In this document: positions 1-6,618 of the stretch, piece by piece
Position numbering within the stretch: position 1 is the stretch's first letter
Layout of the letters: every line of letters begins with the position of its first letter
Assembly (NCBI GenBank): GCA_938049795.1
Contig: CALLCD010000239.1
Coordinates: forward strand, 1-12,927
DNA from: an uncultured Hyphomonadaceae bacterium
GTDB taxonomy: Bacteria > Pseudomonadota > Alphaproteobacteria > Caulobacterales > Hyphomonadaceae
Direction: 5' to 3'
DNA length: 12,927 nucleotides
Notes under the pieces: model-generated
Told to the model about the DNA's origin: nothing
Databases searched by the model: none
What the model saw: only the letters and a program-made list of their open reading frames with translations
Made by a program: the position numbers and the translations under genes

Positions 1-2
1 AG

Positions 3-293
3 CAGGTCTATCTTTATGGTGGGCTGGACACATCGGTCACCCAACTCAATCGCGGTTATGGCATGGCGTGGGGCGTTGGCGGGTGGCTGTTGCCGAACTT
101 TCTGGCGCGGGCGGGCAATGAGGTGGCGACGCGTCTGCGCATGCGGGTGGCGAAAGAACTCAAGACCACTTTTGCAAGCCACTACACAGACGACATATCG
201 CTTTCAGGCGCTCTGCGGGCGGATGTGGTGGCGCGATATAATGCGAAAACGACGGGACAGAAATTCCTGATCTGCCCGCAATTGGATGTGTAA
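3..293 (+). CDS. Zinc-binding dehydrogenase / NADPH:quinone reductase-like protein, C-terminal fragment
   Basis: Partial gene: the frame is open from the left edge and stops with TAA at 291-293, giving 96 residues of a C-terminus. The visible part opens with VYLYGGLD, which resembles the last Rossmann strand of medium-chain dehydrogenase/quinone-oxidoreductase proteins, where a glycine-rich turn precedes a segment like TQLNRGY. A tryptophan- and glycine-rich stretch (WGVGGWLLPNFL) follows, as in the C-terminal catalytic lobe of this superfamily, then a helical tail ending FLICPQLDV. Such enzymes reduce quinones, enones or aldehydes with NAD(P)H in the cytoplasm. The nucleotide-binding core and any zinc ligands lie outside the window, so the subfamily and substrate cannot be fixed. 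It is followed after only 2 bases by a nitroreductase, which suggests a two-gene redox operon. The internal ATG at 63 is not the true start because the frame is open and coding-like upstream of it. Confidence 0.62.
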   Translation, partial: QVYLYGGLDTSVTQLNRGYGMAWGVGGWLLPNFLARAGNEVATRLRMRVAKELKTTFASHYTDDISLSGALRADVVARYNAKTTGQKFLICPQLDV

Positions 294-295
294 GC

Positions 296-994
296 ATGAA
301 ATACGATGAGGTTGTAAACGGACGGCGGAGCATTCGCGGTTATAAGGATGAGCCGGTGCCGAAATCCTTGATCAAGGAGGTTATTGGCCTCGCCTTGCGT
401 GCGCCGTCGTCGATGAACACGCAGCCGGCCAATTTCTATGTCGTGACCGGCGCGCCGCTCGATCTTATTCGCAAGGGCAATGTCGAGCGCAATCTTGCGG
501 GTGTGCCGGATTCGCGCGAGTTCCGGAGCCACGGCGCTTATGCGGGCATTCATCGCGAGCGGCAGATCGGTGTGGCCAAGCAATTGTTTGGGGTGATGGG
601 AATTGAGCGTCACGACAAAGCAGCCAGGCAGGACTGGGTCTTGCGCGGGTTCCGGCAATTTGATGCGCCGGTTTCTGTGGTGGTGACGTATGACCGCTCG
701 ATCCACGGCAGCGATATAGCGCCGTTTGATTGCGGCGCGGTGACGAATGCGCTGGTCAATGCCGCCTGGTCCCGGGGCTTGGGCTGCGTGATCAATTCGC
801 AAGGGATTATGCAGTCGCCTGTGGTGCGCGAACATGCGGGCATTCCGGACGATCAGGTGATTATGATTTGCGTTGCGATGGGCTTTCCCGATGACAGCTT
901 TCCGGCGAATGCCGTGGTCTCGCATCGCAAATCCATCGACGAGGCGGCGGTTTTTGTCGGATTTAACGACCCGAAACACACGCAGGAGATCTGA
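296..994 (+). CDS. Nitroreductase family protein (FMN-dependent NAD(P)H oxidoreductase)
   Basis: A 232-residue protein of the nitroreductase superfamily, soluble homodimeric FMN enzymes that reduce nitroaromatics, quinones or related electrophiles with NAD(P)H. The N-terminus has the family's RRSIRGY motif (residues 10-16), whose arginines bind FMN phosphate, and an APSSMNTQP segment (36-44) of the flavin site. The central GLGCVINSQGI segment (161-171) matches the usual glycine-rich strand. The C-terminal part has VAMGFPDDS (from 193) and an R-K-S-x-D-E pattern before VFVGF, the typical FMN-binding end. Length is close to the family norm of about 180-230. The ATG lies 2 bases after the stop of the upstream dehydrogenase, with no clear Shine-Dalgarno, so translational coupling is likely. 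The real substrate is unknown; nitro reduction is often only a side activity. The arrangement suggests detoxification or redox metabolism, which is inference. Confidence 0.88.
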   Translation: MKYDEVVNGRRSIRGYKDEPVPKSLIKEVIGLALRAPSSMNTQPANFYVVTGAPLDLIRKGNVERNLAGVPDSREFRSHGAYAGIHRERQIGVAKQLFGVMGIERHDKAARQDWVLRGFRQFDAPVSVVVTYDRSIHGSDIAPFDCGAVTNALVNAAWSRGLGCVINSQGIMQSPVVREHAGIPDDQVIMICVAMGFPDDSFPANAVVSHRKSIDEAAVFVGFNDPKHTQEI

Positions 995-995
995 G

Positions 996-1005
996 GCCGC
1001 GCGGC
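996..1005. repeat. Short GC-rich perfect palindrome after the nitroreductase
   Basis: GCCGCGCGGC is a perfect 10-base palindrome placed one base after the nitroreductase stop codon. It has no loop and no following T-tract, so it is not a convincing intrinsic terminator. It may simply reflect local GC content. Confidence 0.3.
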
Positions 1006-1032
1006 TAGGATTACGTCGACACAACTATAGGT

Positions 1033-1079
1033 CTGGCTCTTGCATATTGAGCCGATCACGGTATGGCTGGCTTTTGCAT
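1033..1079 (+). repeat. Imperfect direct repeat in the leader of the M1 peptidase
   Basis: CTGGCTCTTGCAT at 1033-1045 recurs as CTGGCTTTTGCAT at 1067-1079, matching 12 of 13 bases with 34 bases between copy starts. Similarity continues weakly beyond each copy (both are followed by a GAGC a few bases on), as if about 20 bases had been duplicated. The second copy runs directly into the Shine-Dalgarno of the peptidase. It could be a paired regulator-binding site or a neutral small duplication. Confidence 0.5.
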
Positions 1080-1084
1080 GGGAG
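1080..1084 (+). promoter_or_regulatory. Shine-Dalgarno that fixes the peptidase start at 1091
   Basis: GGGAG lies 6 bases before the ATG at 1091, an optimal distance. The frame is open further upstream to a TTG at 1040, but starting there would put 17 residues, with no ribosome site, in front of a well-formed lipoprotein signal. The ATG at 1091 is therefore preferred. Confidence 0.75.
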
Positions 1085-1090
1085 CTGAAC

Positions 1091-3664
1091 ATGCGCCTCT
1101 GGATAAGTCTTTGCCTGTTATTGGTGGCCTGTAACGCTCAGGCACCGGCTCCGGACGAAGATGTGGCGGGGGCGCAGTCGGGTGAGATAGCGCCCGTGTC
1201 CGGTGTTGCGCTGGACATGGCCGAGGCGCGTGCGGCCCGTCTGTCCAACATCAATTATGCGCTCGATTTCTGGATACCGGAGAGCAAGACGGAGCCGGTG
1301 CGATTGCAAGAAGTTCTGACGTTCGATCTGTCGGATGCGGGCGCGGATCTGCAGCTCGATTTTCGCGAGACGAGCGACAAGCTGCAAGCGCTCGAGATCA
1401 ATGGAACCGCTTATCCCATTCGCCATGAGAAAGAGCATCTCGTATTGCCTGCGGGCGCGCTCAAGACGGGCGCGAACCGCGTCTCTATCGAGCTGATTGC
1501 AGGTGACACATCGCTCAACCGGAACCCGGAATATCTTTATACGCTCTTTGTACCGGACAGGGCGCGCACGGCTTTTCCCGTGTTCGATCAGCCCAATCTG
1601 AAGGCGAGTTATGATCTGACGCTGGATGTGCCGGCGACATGGCGGGCGCTTGGCAATGGGCAGCTGCTGGAGGCTACCGATGTGGCCGAAAGCGACAGCG
1701 GCCGCGCGTCTCGGCTCTACAAATTTGCGCGCTCGGACAAGCTTAGTTCCTACCTGTTCTCCTTTGTGGCGGGTGAATTTCAAGAGATTACGCGAACGAT
1801 TGACGGTCGCGAGATGACCATGTTCCACCGCGAAACCGATGAGGCGAAAGTTGCGCGCAATGCGGACGAGATTTTCGAAGCGCATGCCGAAGCGCTGGCA
1901 TGGCTTGAGGATTATACGGGGATCAAGCACCCGTTCCAAAAGTTCGATTTTGCGCTGATCCCGACCTTTCAATATGGCGGGATGGAGCATGTCGGGGCAA
2001 TCCAGTATCGCGCCTCTGTGCTGTTGCTCGACGAGGCGCCGTCTGATCAGCAGCGGCTCGGACGCGCCAATCTGATTGCCCATGAGGCGGCGCATATGTG
2101 GTTTGGCAATCTTGTGACGATGGACTGGTTTAACGATGTCTGGACCAAGGAAGTTTTTGCGAATTTCATGGCGTCGAAGATTGTCAATCCGGGCTTTCCG
2201 GACATTGATCATGATCTCAATTTCCTGCTCCGCTCCTATCCGCCGGCCTATCGTGTGGACCGGACGCGGGGGGCGAACCCGATCCGTCAGGCGCTTCCGA
2301 ATCTGAACGAGGCGGGCAATTTGTACGGCGAGATCATTTATAATAAGGCGCCGATCATGATGCGCCAATTGGAGTTTTTGCTCGGTGAGGCGGCGTTCCG
2401 CGATGGGATGCGCGAATATCTGGCGACCTTTGCCGATGCCAATGCGACATGGCCGGACCTGATCGAGATTCTCGACCGGCATTCGGAACAGGACCTCAAA
2501 GCGTGGAGCGAGGTTTGGGTCAATACGGCGGGCCGGCCGCATTTCCGCGTCAGCGATGATGGTTTGTCGCTGGTGCAGGAGGACCCCTCTGGCGCGGGCC
2601 GGATCTGGCCGCAGCGGTTTGCGCTTGCAGGGGCTGAGCCGCGCGCGCTGGACTATGCGGCCTCTGCGCGCGAGGCCATAGTGGGCGGCGAGGGCGTGCT
2701 GTTTAACTCTGACGGGGCGGGCTATGGCCTGTTTCCGGTTGATCTTGATGTGATCGCAGGCCAGTGGGATACGCTGAGCGATCTGCAAAAAGGTGCGCAG
2801 CTGATCAATCTCTATGAGCAGTTTCTTGAAGGGAGCGATGGGCTTTCGGCGGCCGACTACAGGGCGTTTCTGATCGCTCGTCTTGGAGAGCGTAACGAGT
2901 TGTTGCTCGACACAATGCTGAGCCAATGGCAAACGGTTGCGCGGCTGTCGCTTGATGCGGGCGCGGCGCGGGAGCTTGCGCTTGAGATCGAGCCGGTGCT
3001 TGCCGGTTTTATGCTGGACGAGACCCGCGCGGTGAGTACGCGCAAGATCTATTTGCGTAGCTTGCAATATATGGCGCAGAGCCCCGAAATGCTCGGTATG
3101 CTGACGGAGATTTGGCGCGGGGAGAGAGCGCTTGAAGGGGTGACCCTGTCAGCGCGCGAGCGGAGCGATCTGGTGGCGCTGCTCGCGATCAAGCGGGCTG
3201 ATCAGGCGGATGTTTTGCTGGCGGAGCATCTGGCCGCGCTGTCCAATCCGGATGATCGGAGGCGGTTTGAATTTATCATGCCTGGGCTCTCGCCTGATCC
3301 GTCCGTACGGGACGCGTTTTTCCGGTCTCTGGCGGAGGAGGAAACGCGCGAAGTGGAAGCGTGGGTGCTCGATGCGCTGGCCTATTTGCATCATCCAGAC
3401 CGGATCGACACGACGCTTGGCTATGTTGAGGGCGGGCTGGTGTTGATGGAAGACATTCAGGCGACGGGCGACATCTTTTTCCCCGGGCGCTGGATGACGC
3501 AGATTTTGCAGAACCACACCGATCCGGCGGCGGCGCGCACGGTCGAGGCCTTTCTTGCGGCGCGTCCGGATTATAATGCGCAGCTTAGGCTGAAAATTTT
3601 GCAGGCGAGCGATCTTGCCTTTCGGGCCGAGCGGGTGCGGGCGCTGGCTGAGAAGGATCAATAG
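1091..3664 (+). CDS. M1-family zinc aminopeptidase, lipoprotein (PepN/ERAP-like)
   Basis: An 857-residue gluzincin metallopeptidase that probably removes N-terminal amino acids from peptides at the cell envelope. Residues 1-14 form a lipoprotein signal with lipobox L-V-A-C14, so the mature protein would be lipid-anchored, facing the periplasm or exported. A beta-rich N-terminal domain is followed by the catalytic domain: a GGMEH exopeptidase motif at 296-300, the zinc site HEAAH at 331-335, and the third zinc ligand E354 in WTKEVFANF, giving HEXXH-X18-E. Y417 in the IIYNKAP segment fits the catalytic tyrosine. The C-terminal half (about 490-857) is mostly helical, as in the solenoid domain of M1 enzymes. 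The exopeptidase motif departs from the common GxMEN in having His for Asn. The length is normal for the family. The gene stands alone: 96 bases follow the nitroreductase and 106 precede the LysR gene. Substrate preference cannot be read from sequence. Confidence 0.93.
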   Translation: MRLWISLCLLLVACNAQAPAPDEDVAGAQSGEIAPVSGVALDMAEARAARLSNINYALDFWIPESKTEPVRLQEVLTFDLSDAGADLQLDFRETSDKLQALEINGTAYPIRHEKEHLVLPAGALKTGANRVSIELIAGDTSLNRNPEYLYTLFVPDRARTAFPVFDQPNLKASYDLTLDVPATWRALGNGQLLEATDVAESDSGRASRLYKFARSDKLSSYLFSFVAGEFQEITRTIDGREMTMFHRETDEAKVARNADEIFEAHAEALAWLEDYTGIKHPFQKFDFALIPTFQYGGMEHVGAIQYRASVLLLDEAPSDQQRLGRANLIAHEAAHMWFGNLVTMDWFNDVWTKEVFANFMASKIVNPGFPDIDHDLNFLLRSYPPAYRVDRTRGANPIRQALPNLNEAGNLYGEIIYNKAPIMMRQLEFLLGEAAFRDGMREYLATFADANATWPDLIEILDRHSEQDLKAWSEVWVNTAGRPHFRVSDDGLSLVQEDPSGAGRIWPQRFALAGAEPRALDYAASAREAIVGGEGVLFNSDGAGYGLFPVDLDVIAGQWDTLSDLQKGAQLINLYEQFLEGSDGLSAADYRAFLIARLGERNELLLDTMLSQWQTVARLSLDAGAARELALEIEPVLAGFMLDETRAVSTRKIYLRSLQYMAQSPEMLGMLTEIWRGERALEGVTLSARERSDLVALLAIKRADQADVLLAEHLAALSNPDDRRRFEFIMPGLSPDPSVRDAFFRSLAEEETREVEAWVLDALAYLHHPDRIDTTLGYVEGGLVLMEDIQATGDIFFPGRWMTQILQNHTDPAAARTVEAFLAARPDYNAQLRLKILQASDLAFRAERVRALAEKDQ

Positions 3665-3740
3665 GACGTGTCAGGAGCATTTTGTATGGCTTGGCGGCAG
3701 AATAGTGGTATTTGATAAAAATTAGGAAATGTGGTTTGCA

Positions 3741-3755
3741 ATAGACTAACGCTAT
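3741..3755. promoter_or_regulatory. Candidate OxyR/LysR-type operator ATAG-N7-CTAT
   Basis: ATAG at 3741-3744 and CTAT at 3752-3755 are separated by 7 bases, the spacing and outer half-sites of one OxyR recognition unit known from E. coli (ATAGNTNNNANCTAT). It also contains the general LysR T-N11-A pattern (T3742, A3754). The inner consensus T and A are both C here, and no equally good second unit lies 22 bases to either side. It ends 15 bases before the start codon of the OxyR-like gene, so autoregulation is a reasonable inference. Confidence 0.5.
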
Positions 3756-3770
3756 TTCAGGACTCAGCGG

Positions 3771-4673
3771 ATGCGGCCCACTTTAAGACAGCTTCAATAT
3801 CTTGTGGCGATTGCCGATACGGGCCGGTTTGTCGAAGCGGCCAAGCGTCTTCATGTTAGCCAACCGAGCCTTTCAACCCAGCTTGCCGAGATGGAAGCCG
3901 AGCTATCCTGCGCGCTGGTCGAGCGCGGGCGGCATGGCGCATTCCTGACCCCGATTGGCGAAGAGGTGGCCCGCCGCGCGCGGTTTATTTTGAGCGAAGT
4001 TGAGGATATGAAAGCGGTCACGCGCGAGACGGCCTCAGGGCTTGCCGGACGTATCCGGCTCGGCGTGTTGCCCTCGGTCGGTCCGTATTTGTTGCCCACC
4101 GCGACCAAGCGTCTGCATCACCAGTTTCCCGAATTGCGGCTGTCTGTGCGCGAGGAACGTACCGTTGATCTTGAGGCGCATTTGGCCAGCGGCCAGTTCG
4201 ATATCATCATGTCCACCGCGCACAATCATTCCGCATACGCCTCAACGCCATTGTTTGAGGAAGACCTCTGGATTTGTGCGGCCTCGGACGATCCGCTGGC
4301 CAAGGGAAAAGGCCCGCTTGCGCTGACGAATCTCAAGGACAGACCTTTGCTGACGCTTGGCCCTGGGCATGGGTTTAGCCAGCTTATTGGCGAGTTGGCG
4401 CGCAAGGCGGGCGCTTATATTAGCGAGGAATATCAAGGGACAAGCCTCGACGCGACGCGGCAAATGGCGGTGATGGGCGCAGGCATTGCCGTCCTGCCGA
4501 GCCTCTACGTCAAGATCGAAGCGCAACGCGACAGCGAGATTACGCTGCGCCCGATCTCGGACCCAATGGCCAAGCGAAAAATATCGCTCATCTGGCGTCA
4601 GAAATCTCCCTTGGGCGAGAAGTTTGAAGCGCTCGCCGGCCATTTTAGGGAAACGGCGGGGGCGTTGCTTTAG
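3771..4673 (+). CDS. LysR-family regulator, OxyR-like but lacking the redox cysteines
   Basis: A 300-residue DNA-binding regulator. The N-terminal winged helix-turn-helix (about 4-62) has the typical AAKRLHVSQPSLSTQLAEME run. The effector domain closely follows OxyR: GVLPSVGPYLLP at 98-109, the GTSLDATRQM segment, GIAVLPSLYV, and a C-terminal IWRQKSPLGEKFEALA resembling OxyR's last helix. In E. coli OxyR the peroxide-sensing pair is C199 and C208. Counting through LGPGHGFSQLIGELARKAGA, the matching positions here are G201 and A210. The neighbouring His (H200) is kept. The only cysteines are C47 and C169, neither at a sensing position, so this protein cannot form the OxyR disulfide. It may answer another signal or act constitutively. 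A weak Shine-Dalgarno (AGGA at 3759-3762) precedes the ATG. No katG, ahpC or other peroxide gene adjoins it; the converging neighbour is an osmolyte carrier. LysR membership is certain; OxyR-like ancestry is strongly supported by alignment from memory. Confidence 0.92.
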   Translation: MRPTLRQLQYLVAIADTGRFVEAAKRLHVSQPSLSTQLAEMEAELSCALVERGRHGAFLTPIGEEVARRARFILSEVEDMKAVTRETASGLAGRIRLGVLPSVGPYLLPTATKRLHHQFPELRLSVREERTVDLEAHLASGQFDIIMSTAHNHSAYASTPLFEEDLWICAASDDPLAKGKGPLALTNLKDRPLLTLGPGHGFSQLIGELARKAGAYISEEYQGTSLDATRQMAVMGAGIAVLPSLYVKIEAQRDSEITLRPISDPMAKRKISLIWRQKSPLGEKFEALAGHFRETAGALL

Positions 4674-4693
4674 AGTGCGCGGTTACTGGCTGG

Positions 4694-6316
4694 TTACTCG
4701 GTCCCCTCACTGCGCATGCCTTTCCAGAGGCTGATGCAACAAATCAGTATGATGATGGTAAATGGCAGGGCGGTTGCGATTGTGCCTGCCTGTAGGGATT
4801 GGAGCGCTGCGGTGCCGCCGCCATAGAGGAGGGCCGAGGCGGTCAGTCCCAGCATGCAGGCCCAGAAGATGCGCTGGATGACCGGCACTTTGAGCTTGCC
4901 GCCGGAGGTGATTGTATCGACGACCAGCGCGCCTGAATCGGCTGATGTGACGATGAACACGATGAGCAGCGCAATGGCCGCCGTAGACGTGACCGCTGCA
5001 AAAGGCATCTCGGCGAGCATCTGGAAGAGGACCAGGGACGCGTCCGAAACGCCGCCGGCCAGATCGCCAATCCCGCTCTGGTTCTGGGCGATGGCCGTTT
5101 CGCCAAAGGCGGTGAACCAGATCACACAGATCGTAAAGGGCACGAGCAAGACGACGAGGAAATATTCGCGCACGGTGCGTCCTTTGGAAATCCGCGCAAT
5201 GAACATGCCGACAAAGGGCGACCATGAAATCCACCACGCCCAGTAGAAGATCGTCCAGTCGTGGAACCATTGCGTGTCGGTGCGGCCAAACCAGTTTGTC
5301 AGCACGGGCGTGTCGATGAGATAGGCGGTCAGGTTTTCTGCAAAGCCGGAGAAAATCCGCCCTGTTGGTCCGGCGACGAGGACAAAGATCAAGAGGCCGA
5401 AGGCGATGGCCATGTTGAGATTGCTCAGGAGTTTCACCCCGCCATCAATGCCGCGATAGACCGACAGAATCGCAAGGACCGTCATGGCGGCGATCAGGGC
5501 GATCTGTACGGTGAGGGTGGGGGTGAAACCGAAGAGATAGCCAAGCCCGGCGGCCGCCTGCGTGCCGCCAATGCCGATTGTTGTGGCGAGGCCGAATATG
5601 GTCGAGACGACGGCGAACAGGTCAATCAGATGGCCCGGCCAGCCCCAGACGCGGTCGCCTAAGAGCGGATAGAAAGCCGAGCGCATGGTCAGCGGCAGCC
5701 CCTTATTGTGGGCAAAGAACCCAAGCGATAGGCCGACCACGGCGTATATTGCCCAAGGCGCAATGCCCCAATGGAAAATGGTGGCGCTGAAGGCGAGGCG
5801 TTCGGCTTGCGGGGTGGCTGGTTCTGCGCCAAGCGGCATGCCGAACCAGTCGGTATAATAGGCGAGCGGTTCGGCGGCGCCATAGAACATGAAGCCGATC
5901 CCGACGCCTGCGGCAAACAGCATGGCAATCCAGGAATGGAGTTTGAAATCGGGTGTTGCGGTTTGTCCGCCGAGCCGGATACGCCCGAGCGGGGAGGCGG
6001 CGAGCACGAGGCAGAAGGTCAGCACGAGGACGGGTGTGGCGGCGAACAGCCAGTCGAAATTTTCCAGCGTCAGGCGTTTGGCTTCGGACAGGAATCCGTT
6101 CGCCTGCGCGGGAAACAGGAGCGTCGTGACGCTGAACAGTAGGACGAGCCCTGCGCTGAGGAAGAAGACCGGATTGTGGATGTCGAGCCCGGCGACTGTG
6201 ACATTGTCCTGGCCGACGGTGTGAGCGGTGTCGTAGTCGGTTTCTGTGCTCGCTGAGGTGAGGCCGGGGCGATCTTTGGCCGGTCCGGCGCGCCCGTTTT
6301 GGTCAATGTCTGTCAT
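4694..6316 (-). CDS. BCCT-family betaine/choline/carnitine-type transporter
   Basis: A 540-residue inner-membrane secondary carrier of the BCCT family, which takes up trimethylammonium or related osmolytes (glycine betaine, choline, carnitine, sometimes DMSP). About 12 hydrophobic segments follow a hydrophilic 45-residue N-terminus. The glycine-rich stretch of the third helix (AAGVGIGFMFYGAAEP, 135-150) resembles the Na+-coupled BetP type. The family's Trp box is complete: WTIFYWAWWISWSPF at 354-368, with W359, W361, W362 and W365 aligning with the substrate-binding tryptophans of BetP. The conserved TSADSGALVVDT segment is at 457-468. After the last helix only about 10 residues remain (WKGMRSEGTE), so the long osmosensing C-terminal tail of BetP is absent. 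The start at 6316 gives a family-typical N-terminus; the upstream GGGATGGGTGA is a weak ribosome site. It converges with the OxyR-like gene and diverges from the TonB receptor. The exact substrate is not decidable. Confidence 0.95.
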   Translation of the reverse strand: MTDIDQNGRAGPAKDRPGLTSASTETDYDTAHTVGQDNVTVAGLDIHNPVFFLSAGLVLLFSVTTLLFPAQANGFLSEAKRLTLENFDWLFAATPVLVLTFCLVLAASPLGRIRLGGQTATPDFKLHSWIAMLFAAGVGIGFMFYGAAEPLAYYTDWFGMPLGAEPATPQAERLAFSATIFHWGIAPWAIYAVVGLSLGFFAHNKGLPLTMRSAFYPLLGDRVWGWPGHLIDLFAVVSTIFGLATTIGIGGTQAAAGLGYLFGFTPTLTVQIALIAAMTVLAILSVYRGIDGGVKLLSNLNMAIAFGLLIFVLVAGPTGRIFSGFAENLTAYLIDTPVLTNWFGRTDTQWFHDWTIFYWAWWISWSPFVGMFIARISKGRTVREYFLVVLLVPFTICVIWFTAFGETAIAQNQSGIGDLAGGVSDASLVLFQMLAEMPFAAVTSTAAIALLIVFIVTSADSGALVVDTITSGGKLKVPVIQRIFWACMLGLTASALLYGGGTAALQSLQAGTIATALPFTIIILICCISLWKGMRSEGTE

Positions 6317-6618
6317 GAATCACCCATCCCGCATTCGGTCCAGCCCGCTTGTTTTGTTTAGACTGTCGAAATTTATATATCAGTGTTCAGCGGATGTGCG
6401 AGCCTTTTTGCACTTGTAAACTGTCTATTTTTGCTCGATTTTGACGCCATGACGCTGGGGCGGCGGGGAAAGCTGTCGGTAGATGACAGTTAAAACCTTT
6501 CACTTATCGAAATATTCGGTTAGGCCTTGCCGCATTGAGGGTCAGGCCTTCGCGATGCGGTGTCTTCAATGCGCGCATCACGTTGGAAGGCTAGAGGACA
6601 GATACCGAGGGATTTTAT
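6317..6618. promoter_or_regulatory. Divergent intergenic region between BCCT carrier and TonB receptor
   Basis: This 302-base stretch holds no convincing gene and should contain both divergent promoters. Its left half is AT-rich around 6371-6380 (ATTTATATAT), a plausible -10 zone for the minus-strand carrier, but no good -35/-10 pair can be asserted. Toward the receptor there are several small dyads: CTGTC/GACAG (6473-6477, 6485-6489); two AGGCCTT copies starting 22 bases apart (6522-6528, 6544-6550); CCGCAT/ATGCGG (6530-6535, 6555-6560); and the palindrome ATGCGCGCAT (6569-6578). These could be operator or leader-RNA structure. Confidence 0.55.
6607..6612 (+). promoter_or_regulatory. Shine-Dalgarno of the TonB-dependent receptor
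   Basis: GAGGGA sits 6 bases before the ATG at 6619 and supports that start over the in-frame ATG at 6631, which would leave the signal peptide without its N-terminal arginine. Confidence 0.7.

Noticed and set aside
182..1024. A 280-codon minus-strand open frame antisense to the nitroreductase
   Set aside because: It is a reverse reading of a well-supported gene and its product is Arg/His-rich without any family signature.
1035..1053. GGCTC...GAGCC hairpin as a terminator between the nitroreductase and the peptidase
   Set aside because: The stem is only 5 bp with a 9-base loop and no T-run; it is better explained as part of the direct-repeat region.
1118..3067. A 649-codon open frame on the minus strand, antisense to the M1 peptidase
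   Set aside because: It lies entirely inside a gene with unmistakable M1 motifs, its product is Arg/His/Ile-rich with no recognisable domain, and long antisense frames are common in GC-rich genes with biased third positions.
3761..3765. GANTC (CcrM methylation) sites in intergenic regions, also at 6317-6321 and 9224-9228
   Set aside because: GANTC also occurs many times inside genes in this window, so there is no visible enrichment pointing to cell-cycle methylation control here.
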